Positions 9,607-15,384 of a DNA stretch of 17,153 nt are shown one piece after another. A program made the position numbers and the translations under genes. Below the pieces are notes generated by a model. The model saw only the letters and a program-made list of their open reading frames with translations, was not told the origin of the DNA and did no database searches. This DNA is from Ghiorsea sp. (GTDB lineage: Bacteria > Pseudomonadota > Zetaproteobacteria > Mariprofundales > Mariprofundaceae). Position 1 is the first letter of the stretch; each line of letters starts with the position of its first letter. The DNA lies in NCBI GenBank assembly GCA_027053695.1, contig JALUHL010000011.1, forward strand, positions 1 through 17,153, given 5' to 3'.

Positions 9607-9860
9607 GGTTTCACCACTTGCATGGCAGTGGGCGCTGCCATACCCATCTCTCTTGCCAAACGGCGTAAAGTATCAGGGCGCATCATGCTTGCCAGTTCAA
9701 GTTTAAGGCTTTGCACATCTTGCACCAAAAGGATGTTTTCTTTTTTAAGCCGTGCCATATCTTGCGCCACATCCACTCGCTTATAGGATAACCACACCTG
9801 CCCTGCAGCAAGCACGCCAATGCCAGCAGCCAAAGCTATCCAAGGCATACGGCCTAACAT
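9603..9860 (-). CDS. ftsL: Cell division protein FtsL
   Basis: This small bitopic protein sits between rsmH and ftsI, the standard place for FtsL, part of the FtsQLB complex that activates FtsWI. The 85 residues comprise a very short N-terminus and one hydrophobic helix (about 6-24, PWIALAAGIGVLAAGQVWL). A heptad-like periplasmic coiled coil follows (about 28-60, rich in Leu, Lys and Glu), then a short tail RRLAREMGMAAPTAMQVVKP. FtsL sequences are poorly conserved, so the call rests on architecture and gene order rather than on sequence motifs. It overlaps rsmH by 7 bases and ftsI by 4 (ATGA). Confidence 0.88.
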   Translation of the reverse strand: MLGRMPWIALAAGIGVLAAGQVWLSYKRVDVAQDMARLKKENILLVQDVQSLKLELASMMRPDTLRRLAREMGMAAPTAMQVVKP

Positions 9861-10801
9861 GACATATCCAATTTTTCAGCCACCCTAAGCATTGCAGAGC
9901 GGCTTCTTGGGTTGGCTTCAATTTCTGCTTCACTGGCGCGAACAGGTTTCTTTTGCACCCACTTCATGCTTGGTTTGAAGCCGCAAACACACATAGGAAA
10001 TTCTCGTGGGCAAGTGCAGCCATGCACCTCTTTTTCAATCAAATCACGAATGCGCCTATCTTCACCCGAATGAAATGAGATGATTGCCAAACGCCCGCCA
10101 GCCTTCAAAAGCTTGATGGATGCCTGAACAGCTTGGTCAATTTGATGCATTTCATCATTCACCCAAATACGCAAAGCTTGGAATGTTCGTGTTGCTGGAT
10201 GGGTATTGCCATGACGTTTTTTCTTTGGTGTGGCGTGAAAACAAACATCTTCCAAATCACGCGTGGTGTTCAAGCTTCCTGCTTTTAAACGCTCTAAAAT
10301 TGAGCGCGCAATACGACCAGCAAATTTTTCACCACCAAACTCTCGGATAATATCTGCAAGCTGAGATTCAGACACATGTTCCAGCTTTTGTAGCAAAGGT
10401 TGCCCTGCATTAAAATCCATGCGCATATCCAGTGGGCCTTCTTTCATGAAGGAGAAACCGCGTTCTGCATTGTCCAACTGCGGTGAAGAAACGCCCAAAT
10501 CAAAGCCAATACCACTGACTTCTGACCAATCTAATTCGCAAGCTGCATCTTCTATGCCTGCAAAATCAGTGTATGCGATATGGAAGCGTTTATCCTTTTT
10601 CATCAATGCTTTGCCCACGACAATGGCTTCAGGGTCTCTATCCAAACCTAAGACTTCCGCCTTTTCAGACAGCGCCTCAAGCATCAAACGCGTATGGCCG
10701 CCACGGCCAAAGGTTGCATCGATGTAGCGCCCATCCTTGTCGGTGCACAATGCTTCAATATAGGGGTCAGCCAATACTGAGATATGCGCCTTGGTGGTCA
10801 T
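9854..10801 (-). CDS. rsmH: 16S rRNA (cytosine(1402)-N4)-methyltransferase RsmH (MraW)
   Basis: RsmH methylates N4 of C1402 in the 16S rRNA decoding centre using SAM. The frame is open upstream to 10876, but the ATG at 10801 is the credible start. It gives MTTKAHISVLADPYIEAL, the usual RsmH N-terminus, and shares one base with the mraZ stop (TGATG). The extra upstream residues are the mraZ 3' end in another frame. The resulting 315 residues are normal. The SAM-binding motif is DATFGRGGHT (near 28-37), followed by FDLGVSSPQLD, RGFSFMKEGPLDMRM and IISFHSGEDRRI. The C-terminus PRSRSAMLRVAEK is typical. Confidence 0.96.
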   Translation of the reverse strand: MTTKAHISVLADPYIEALCTDKDGRYIDATFGRGGHTRLMLEALSEKAEVLGLDRDPEAIVVGKALMKKDKRFHIAYTDFAGIEDAACELDWSEVSGIGFDLGVSSPQLDNAERGFSFMKEGPLDMRMDFNAGQPLLQKLEHVSESQLADIIREFGGEKFAGRIARSILERLKAGSLNTTRDLEDVCFHATPKKKRHGNTHPATRTFQALRIWVNDEMHQIDQAVQASIKLLKAGGRLAIISFHSGEDRRIRDLIEKEVHGCTCPREFPMCVCGFKPSMKWVQKKPVRASEAEIEANPRSRSAMLRVAEKLDMSC

Positions 10802-11235
10802 CAGAAGTCCAAGTCCTGGTCTTGGAGTAATGCCAGTGATGAGGTGAGCTGGGCATCCCATGCCTTGGCATCCCAAATCTCAAAGGTGTTGACTGAGCCT
10901 GCAAACACCGTGGCTTTACTCATGCCTGCATAGGTTCGTAAGGTTTGAGGAATCAATACCCTGCCTTGTTTGTCAGGGTGATATTCTTGTGCAGAACTGA
11001 TAACAGTGCGCTTAAACGCCTGAACCACTCTATCATTGCTTGGCCTTGCCCCAACTTTGGCAAGCAAACGCTTCCATTCTTGTAGGGGATAAGCTCTAAG
11101 ACAAGCCGTTTGTGGGTCGCGCGCGACAATAATGGTCGGCTCATTGTAGTTTCTTTGTAATACATCACGGAAAGGCGCAGGGATGTTTAAGCGCCCTTTA
11201 TCGTCCATATTATTGGTATATTCACCTTGAAACAT
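10801..11235 (-). CDS. mraZ: Transcriptional regulator MraZ
   Basis: MraZ is a DNA-binding protein with two AbrB/SpoVT-like domains that forms ring oligomers and controls its own dcw operon through TGGGN repeats. The 144-residue protein shows both repeats of the family's DxxGR core: NNMDDKGRLNIPAPFR (8-23) and HPDKQGRVLIPQTLR in the second half. The N-terminus MFQGEY is typical. It is the first gene of the dcw run. Its upstream region carries TGGGT boxes and a sigma70-like promoter, so autoregulation is likely. The Shine-Dalgarno is weak: GGG about 9 bases before the ATG, with a GAGG further out. Confidence 0.96.
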   Translation of the reverse strand: MFQGEYTNNMDDKGRLNIPAPFRDVLQRNYNEPTIIVARDPQTACLRAYPLQEWKRLLAKVGARPSNDRVVQAFKRTVISSAQEYHPDKQGRVLIPQTLRTYAGMSKATVFAGSVNTFEIWDAKAWDAQLTSSLALLQDQDLDF

Positions 11236-11281
11236 TTTTGTTTACCCAACCTCACAAGTCTTGAAAAACATCATGCGGGAC

Positions 11282-11351
11282 AAATTACCCACTTTTACCC
11301 ACTAAGCGCCAATATCGACCACTTTTCAACCCTTGTCAACCACCCTTAACC
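11282..11351 (-). promoter_or_regulatory. MraZ-box array: degenerate 10-bp tandem repeats upstream of mraZ
   Basis: Read on the minus strand, seven consecutive 10-base units are in exact register: GGTTAAGGGT, GGTTGACAAG, GGTTGAAAAG, TGGTCGATAT, TGGCGCTTAG, TGGGTAAAAG, TGGGTAATTT. The last two (11287-11291 and 11297-11301) are perfect TGGGT boxes with 5-base spacers, the pattern known for MraZ operators. The two before them (TGGCG and TGGTC) are imperfect. The three distal units share GGTT instead. MraZ binding to TGGGN repeats is established; extension of the operator to the degenerate units is inference. Confidence 0.75.
11311..11339 (-). promoter_or_regulatory. Putative sigma70 promoter of mraZ/dcw operon
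   Basis: On the minus strand a perfect -35 hexamer TTGACA (11334-11339) is followed after 17 bases by GATATT (11311-11316), matching 4 of 6 positions of the -10 consensus. Transcription would begin near 11304, giving a leader of about 70 bases before the mraZ ATG. The perfect TGGGT boxes would then lie at the transcription start, where a bound MraZ ring could interfere with initiation. Confidence 0.6.
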
Positions 11352-11382
11352 TTTTTGACACACCGCAAACAACTTATTGTCA
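11333..11382. repeat. Three TTGNCA half-sites at exact 22-bp spacing (candidate response-regulator operator)
   Basis: On the plus strand TTGTCA occurs at 11333-11338, TTGACA at 11355-11360 and TTGTCA at 11377-11382, each start 22 bases from the next. OmpR/PhoB-family regulators usually bind direct repeats with 11-bp spacing, and the PhoB half-site (CTGTCA) is similar. The response regulator encoded immediately downstream is therefore a natural candidate ligand. The first copy overlaps the mraZ -35 on the other strand and the third overlaps the best -35 of the regulator gene. The assignment is inference. Confidence 0.4.
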
Positions 11383-11405
11383 GATAGATAAAGAACATCT
11401 ACATT
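11377..11405 (+). promoter_or_regulatory. Putative promoter of the two-component operon, possibly leaderless
   Basis: TTGTCA (11377-11382, 5 of 6 consensus) is followed after 17 bases by TACATT (11400-11405, 4 of 6). A start site 6-7 bases downstream falls on or next to the ATG at 11412. This fits the absence of any Shine-Dalgarno before that ATG. An alternative -35, the perfect TTGACA at 11355-11360, has no good -10 at 16-18 bases. Confidence 0.4.
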
Positions 11406-11411
11406 GCGTCT

Positions 11412-12098
11412 ATGAAGATTTTAATTGTTGAAGATGAAGTGCAAGTTGCTGAAATGCTGCAAAAAGGGCTGAAAGAAGAAGGGCATGCTGTAGATATATC
11501 GCACGATGGCGAAGACGGCGGCTTTTTGGCCGAAGTCAATGATTATGACCTGATTATTTTGGATTTAATGCTGCCGAAAAAAAATGGTATTCAGGTATGT
11601 CGTGAAATTCGTGAGCGTGGCGTGAACACTCCCGTTTTGATGTTAACAGCCAGAGATAGTATTGAAGATAAAGTTCGCGGCTTGGATGCTGGCGCTGATG
11701 ATTACATGGCCAAACCGTTCTCTTTCCAAGAATTGCTGGCTCGGGTTCGCGCACTTTTACGCCGCACATCAGAGAGCAAAACACCAACTTTAACTATGGC
11801 AGACCTCGAGCTAGACCCTATCAGTCGTCAGGTTACACGTGGTGAGAAAAACATTCGTGTCACCACCAAAGAATATGCGCTTTTAGAATACTTGATGCGC
11901 AACCCATATAAAGTGCTTTCGCGCACATTGATTGGCGAGCATGTCTGGGATATGAATTTTGACCCGGAAAGCAATGTAATTGATGTATATGTGTCTCACT
12001 TGCGCGCAAAAGTTGATAAAGATTTCGAATTGCAATTGATTCATACCTTGCGTGGCCAAGGTTATATCCTGAGTGATAAATATCAGGAGGCCGAATAG
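11412..12098 (+). CDS. OmpR/PhoB-family response regulator
   Basis: This is a 228-residue DNA-binding response regulator. The receiver domain (about 1-118) begins MKILIVEDE. The phosphoacceptor is Asp51 (LIILDLMLPKKNG), with Thr79 and Lys101 (MAKPFSFQELLARV) as the conserved switch and active-site residues. A winged-helix output domain (about 130-225) carries RVTTKEYALLEYLM and VIDVYVSHLRAKVD, ending HTLRGQGYIL. It resembles the CusR/CopR/QseB branch, but I cannot name the signal. No Shine-Dalgarno is visible upstream of the ATG. It is divergent from mraZ across 176 bases and is followed by its likely partner kinase. AGGAGG near the 3' end (12085-12090) may serve the kinase. Confidence 0.93.
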   Translation: MKILIVEDEVQVAEMLQKGLKEEGHAVDISHDGEDGGFLAEVNDYDLIILDLMLPKKNGIQVCREIRERGVNTPVLMLTARDSIEDKVRGLDAGADDYMAKPFSFQELLARVRALLRRTSESKTPTLTMADLELDPISRQVTRGEKNIRVTTKEYALLEYLMRNPYKVLSRTLIGEHVWDMNFDPESNVIDVYVSHLRAKVDKDFELQLIHTLRGQGYILSDKYQEAE

Positions 12099-12111
12099 GT
12101 CGCTTAAGCTG

Positions 12112-13584
12112 ATGAGTTTACAAACCGTGTACAATCGTATGTTCCGCACTTTCCGCGGTAAACTTGCTGTGAGCTATATTGTGGTTGAATCTTTAATTCT
12201 TATTGTAGCAGCCGCACTTATGTATTGGTTTTTAGCCAATGAAATATACAAAGATGTGGATAACACACTCATCCATGAAGCCCAAGAAATGGTGGAATTT
12301 CTGGAAAAGACTCCACCAAACTTATGGGTTCAACAAACTGAGAGTTTTTCTGATGATTTTGAAGGCTTTGCCCAACTGATTAACCATAATGGTGTCATTC
12401 TTTTTAGAGTGGGTAAACAGCTTGTGGGGCATGATAAAAAAGATGTCAACCTCGCTATCCAACAAGCATGGCGCAGTAATTCTCCTATATTCATTTCTAC
12501 ACGCGGCTTATTACAAAAAGATAATTTCCGTGTTGCCGCCATTCCTTTGCACATTCAAAACCAACCTGTTGCCGTTGCCATTCTTGCAAAAAACACCAAT
12601 GATATTCAACATTTCTTTAAGCTCTTATACACCATTGGTGGTGCGCTCGGGCTTTTATCTATGATTATTTCTGGTTTGGTGGGTTATCGTATGGCAAGGC
12701 GTTCTTTGCGCCCTATCCATGACATCACTGATGCTGCTCAAGCCGTATCCAATGGTGACTTAAGCAGGCGCTTGGACACCGCAGCGCATGATGAAGAAAT
12801 CCAAACCTTGGTTGAGTCGCTGAATAAAATGTTTGAGTGCTTAGAATCAAATTTCAATAGCCAGAAGCGCTTTGTATCCGATACCTCGCATGAGCTTAGG
12901 CATCCCATCACCATACTCAAAGGTGAAATTGAAGTGGCATTGATGCATGAGCGCTCGCCTGAAGAGTATAAAGCCTTACTCAAGCAACTTTTTTCCATCA
13001 GCGACCGTATGCAACATATTGTCAATGACATGCTCACCCTTGCCCAAGCTGATGCAGGCACACTTGAAATCACCCAAGAACCCATTGATTTATCGCTATT
13101 GCTGCAAGAGGTAGGGCAAGACCATTTAATCTTATTTTCCAAACGTAAAATCAATTTGGATATTGATGTGCAAGAAGGTTTGGAAATGATTGGCGACCAA
13201 CATCGAATTGAGCGTATCTTTTATAACTTGCTTAACAATGCTTTTCGTTATGCGCCCGAAAATTCAACGGTGACCTTATCTGCAGTGGCAGAAGGCGATA
13301 CGGCTAAAGTTCGGGTGATGGATGAAGGCGAGGGTGTATCACCCGAAGATGCACCGCATTTATTTGAGCGTTTTTATCGCGCTGATGATGCGCGCACCAA
13401 TCAACAAGGTGAAGGTGCTGGACTTGGACTATCCATTTGCAAGCATATTGTGCTTGCCCATCATGGTGAAATTCGCGTGGTTCTTGATGATAGAAAAGGG
13501 GCTACGTTTGAAGTGTTGCTACCGCTTTCAACCATGAATCCTGAATATGCCAAACGTTTACAAGGGCTATTGAATAAGCCCTAA
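12112..13584 (+). CDS. Membrane sensor histidine kinase (HAMP-HisKA-HATPase)
   Basis: This is the partner kinase of the preceding regulator. Counting from the ATG at 12112 (490 residues), transmembrane helix 1 spans about 18-42. A periplasmic sensor region of about 130 residues with no recognised fold follows, then helix 2 (about 172-195) and HAMP (RRSLRPIHDITDAAQAVSNG and onward). The HisKA H-box DTSHELRHPIT has phosphoacceptor His260. The ATPase boxes are NLLNNAFRYAPE, MDEGEGVSPED, LFERFYRADDAR and GAGLGLSICKHIV. The usual Thr or Asn at H+4 is His264. The start is uncertain: an in-frame GTG at 12073 overlaps the regulator, and the best Shine-Dalgarno (AGGAGG, 12085-12090) is 21 bases from the chosen ATG. 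The stop overlaps that of convergent folK. Confidence 0.92.
   Translation: MSLQTVYNRMFRTFRGKLAVSYIVVESLILIVAAALMYWFLANEIYKDVDNTLIHEAQEMVEFLEKTPPNLWVQQTESFSDDFEGFAQLINHNGVILFRVGKQLVGHDKKDVNLAIQQAWRSNSPIFISTRGLLQKDNFRVAAIPLHIQNQPVAVAILAKNTNDIQHFFKLLYTIGGALGLLSMIISGLVGYRMARRSLRPIHDITDAAQAVSNGDLSRRLDTAAHDEEIQTLVESLNKMFECLESNFNSQKRFVSDTSHELRHPITILKGEIEVALMHERSPEEYKALLKQLFSISDRMQHIVNDMLTLAQADAGTLEITQEPIDLSLLLQEVGQDHLILFSKRKINLDIDVQEGLEMIGDQHRIERIFYNLLNNAFRYAPENSTVTLSAVAEGDTAKVRVMDEGEGVSPEDAPHLFERFYRADDARTNQQGEGAGLGLSICKHIVLAHHGEIRVVLDDRKGATFEVLLPLSTMNPEYAKRLQGLLNKP
13563..13582. terminator. Short inverted repeat across the convergent stop codons
   Basis: AGGGCT (13563-13568), an 8-base loop and AGCCCT (13577-13582) form a 6-bp stem at the junction of the convergent sensor kinase and folK genes. 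No T-run follows on either strand, so it is at best a weak bidirectional terminator. It may simply be coding sequence. Confidence 0.2.
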
Positions 13585-14006
13585 AGTTTCAGGTCAACCG
13601 CCTCAAGTGTTGCAAATGCTTGAGTATCGCATACATCGCACTGTATAAGTTCTGAGGCAGGCACATAAACATGCCCATACTTATAGAAATCAGCATCTAA
13701 AACTACGCCATCAACCATCAAAATATCAAGGTCTAAGGTTCTTGGCTTCCAAGAGCCTTCCGAGCGATCTCTGCCATGCTCATCTTCTAAGGCTTTGAGC
13801 CATGCAAAGAACTGTTGTTCTGATAAATCATGCTGCAACAAACAGCAGGCGTTAAGAAAATCATCGCCCTCCATGCCTACCGCGGCTGAACGGTACACTT
13901 GAGAAAAATGCACATCTGAGAACTTATGACGCAGGCTTTTCGCCGCATCGCTTAAATGTATATCAGGATGTATATTTGAGCCCATACCGAGCAAAACTTG
14001 TGGCAT
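13581..14006 (-). CDS. folK: 2-amino-4-hydroxy-6-hydroxymethyldihydropteridine pyrophosphokinase (HPPK, FolK)
   Basis: HPPK transfers pyrophosphate from ATP to 6-hydroxymethyl-dihydropterin, the step after FolB in folate synthesis. The 141-residue protein has the N-terminal LLGMGSNI (5-12), VYRSAAVG (37-44), DDFLNACC and the signature HGRDRSEGSWKPRTLDLDIL (77-96), with metal-binding Asp92 and Asp94. It is shorter than E. coli HPPK (159 residues). The usual C-terminal RxFVLxPLxE block is reduced to GHVYVPASEL. All catalytic residues that I can identify are present. It shares one base with the folB stop (TGATG). Its stop overlaps the convergent kinase stop by 4 bases. Confidence 0.93.
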   Translation of the reverse strand: MPQVLLGMGSNIHPDIHLSDAAKSLRHKFSDVHFSQVYRSAAVGMEGDDFLNACCLLQHDLSEQQFFAWLKALEDEHGRDRSEGSWKPRTLDLDILMVDGVVLDADFYKYGHVYVPASELIQCDVCDTQAFATLEAVDLKL

Positions 14007-14362
14007 CAGGCTTGATTACCTCTCTCAATCACCACCGCCACATTTTCAGAGCCACGCACAGCACCTGGCTTAGACATTTTAAGGCGCAACCAAGGCACTT
14101 TAAATTCCTCAAGCACAATCTTGGCACAATGCTCAGCAAGCGATTCAATCAGCCCAAATTCAGAGGCTTCAACAAACCCAATCAAGCGTTTGGACACTGC
14201 CTTATAATCTAAGGTATCCTCAATATTATCCGTCTTACCTGCCTTGGAAATATCCCATGCCATTTCAAGGTCTAGGCGTACAGTTTGCCTAATTTCACGC
14301 TCCCAATCGTAAATGCCGATCACGGTGCGCACTTCCAAACCTTCAATCAATACCAAATCCAT
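14006..14362 (-). CDS. folB: Dihydroneopterin aldolase (FolB)
   Basis: FolB converts dihydroneopterin to 6-hydroxymethyl-dihydropterin and glycolaldehyde in folate synthesis. From the ATG at 14362 the protein is 118 residues. It has GIYDWEREIRQ (16-26) with the conserved Glu, LDYKAVSKRL (51-60) with Tyr53, LIESLAEH (71-78) and KPGAVRG (98-104) with catalytic Lys98. An in-frame GTG lies two codons upstream at 14368. I prefer the ATG because the GGGGGA Shine-Dalgarno is then about 7 bases away instead of almost abutting. The gene lies between rlmB (13 bases upstream) and folK (1-base overlap) and is probably cotranscribed with both. Confidence 0.93.
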   Translation of the reverse strand: MDLVLIEGLEVRTVIGIYDWEREIRQTVRLDLEMAWDISKAGKTDNIEDTLDYKAVSKRLIGFVEASEFGLIESLAEHCAKIVLEEFKVPWLRLKMSKPGAVRGSENVAVVIERGNQA

Positions 14363-14375
14363 ATTCACTCCCCCC

Positions 14376-15113
14376 TTACTTATTGTTTAAACCTTGGCGT
14401 ACTACTTCAAACAATGCTACACCCGTTGCCACAGACACATTCAATGATTCAACTTTGCCTGGCATGGGTATTTTCACCAACTGGTCACAACTTTCTCGCA
14501 CCAATCTACGCATACCTTCGCCTTCCGCGCCCATCACCAAAGCATTTTTACCCGAAAATTGAATGTCGTGGATTAAAGTATCTGCTTCACCTGCCAAACC
14601 TGAAATCCAAAACCCTGCACCTTGTAAATCCTTCATAGCTCGTGCCAAATTGGTCACGCGAAGCACAGGGATACGTGCTAATGCTCCACATGCCGACTTG
14701 GACACAATCGGCGAGCTTAAATCCGCAGCATGATCTTTAGGAATCACAACGCCTGCACACCCTGATGCTTCTGCAGTGCGAATACATGCCCCTAAATTAT
14801 GAGGGTCAGTCACTTGGTCTAGCATCAAAACCAATGCTTCATCTTGGCTTTCCACACCTTGAAGCCAATCTTTAAAGCTCACCGCACCTTTGGCTGCCAT
14901 TTTCGCGACCACGCCTTGATGTGGTACACCATCTGCCATGCGCTCTAAAGCTTCCTTAGGCGCAAAAGAAACGCGCACCTTGGCTTTACGCGCCAAATGA
15001 ATCAGCTCGTTCAAGCGTGGGTGCGTTTTGCCCTTGAGCACCACCAATTCATCAATAGCTTCACCAGCATCTAAAGCATGTTTAACGGCATGAATACCTG
15101 CGATTTTATTCAA
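14376..15113 (-). CDS. rlmB: 23S rRNA (guanosine(2251)-2'-O)-methyltransferase RlmB
   Basis: RlmB is a SPOUT (TrmH-family) methyltransferase that 2'-O-methylates G2251 in the 23S rRNA peptidyl-transferase loop. I place the start at a TTG (15113), giving (M)NKIAGIHAVKHAL, the usual RlmB opening with GxHAV. An AGAGG Shine-Dalgarno lies 7 bases upstream, and the length is 245 residues (E. coli 243). A longer frame from another TTG at 15146 has no Shine-Dalgarno advantage. SPOUT motif 1 is LDQVTDPHNLGACIRTAEA (about 98-116), motif 2 MGAEGEGMRRLV (about 194-205) and motif 3 IPMPGKVESLNVSVA (about 215-229). The N-terminal 30S-L30e-like domain precedes them. It heads a likely rlmB-folB-folK operon. 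Confidence 0.93.
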   Translation of the reverse strand: MNKIAGIHAVKHALDAGEAIDELVVLKGKTHPRLNELIHLARKAKVRVSFAPKEALERMADGVPHQGVVAKMAAKGAVSFKDWLQGVESQDEALVLMLDQVTDPHNLGACIRTAEASGCAGVVIPKDHAADLSSPIVSKSACGALARIPVLRVTNLARAMKDLQGAGFWISGLAGEADTLIHDIQFSGKNALVMGAEGEGMRRLVRESCDQLVKIPMPGKVESLNVSVATGVALFEVVRQGLNNK

Positions 15114-15123
15114 ACTATCACCT

Positions 15124-15294
15124 CTACCAGAATGAGCGCACTTCAACAGAGGCTACACTTGATATATCTCTTTTGTATTGCAAAACAACGGATAGTTGCT
15201 CTTGTGCATGGTATTGCACTTGCCCACCCCACACTTTCTTAAAATGATTGTCCACTGTGATATTCTCCAATACTTCCCAAACATCAGAAGAAAT
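15124..15294 (-). pseudogene. Short frame resembling the C-terminus of an outer-membrane beta-barrel (possible gene remnant)
   Basis: Between the DUF4105 stop and rlmB, one minus-strand frame is open for 56 codons after a TAG-TGA-TAG cluster. It reads ISSDVWEVLENITVDNHFKK, then VWGGQVQYHAQEQLSVVLQY, then KRDISSVASVEVRSFW and a stop. Alternating polar and hydrophobic residues in two strand-like stretches, and a final aromatic residue, are typical of the last strands of outer-membrane barrels. No ATG is present; a GTG at codon 14, preceded by GGAG, is the only plausible start. I see no continuation upstream in any frame. It may be the tail of a lost gene, perhaps a paralogue of its DUF4105 neighbour, or chance. 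Confidence 0.35.
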
Positions 15295-15314
15295 CTATCA
15301 CTACAATGCACAAG
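15201..15314. repeat. 9-bp inverted repeat in the rlmB/DUF4105 intergenic region
   Basis: CTTGTGCAT (15201-15209) and ATGCACAAG (15306-15314) are perfect reverse complements separated by 96 bases. The left arm also takes part in a local GTGCA/TGCAC hairpin (15204-15219). No known RNA family is recognised, and the region overlaps the possible beta-barrel remnant. The repeat may be chance. Confidence 0.25.
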
Positions 15315-15384
15315 GATAACTACCTCTTCCATGTCCCACACAACACCCTTGCACTTTGTGAAACATTAAGTTTAAGAAATTCAT

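Noticed and set aside
10802..10876. 25-residue N-terminal extension of RsmH.
   Set aside because: It lies in the mraZ 3' end in another frame; the ATG at 10801, coupled to the mraZ stop, gives the standard RsmH start.
11355..11380. Promoter for the response regulator using the perfect TTGACA at 11355-11360 with TATTGT at 11375-11380.
   Set aside because: The 14-base spacer is too short for sigma70, and no good -10 lies at 16-18 bases from that hexamer.
12738..13154. 138-codon minus-strand open frame opposite the sensor kinase.
   Set aside because: It is Ser- and Cys-rich, lacks motifs and is antisense to the HAMP/HisKA region of a well-supported kinase.
15153..15341. 62-codon minus-strand frame upstream of rlmB.
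   Set aside because: It has an irregular composition with no domain. An overlapping frame (15124-15294) is more protein-like, so this one is unlikely to be coding.
15114..15384. tRNA or other structured RNA in the largest intergenic region.
   Set aside because: I found no cloverleaf, no T-loop consensus and no CCA-type end; only a 9-bp inverted repeat with a 96-base gap.
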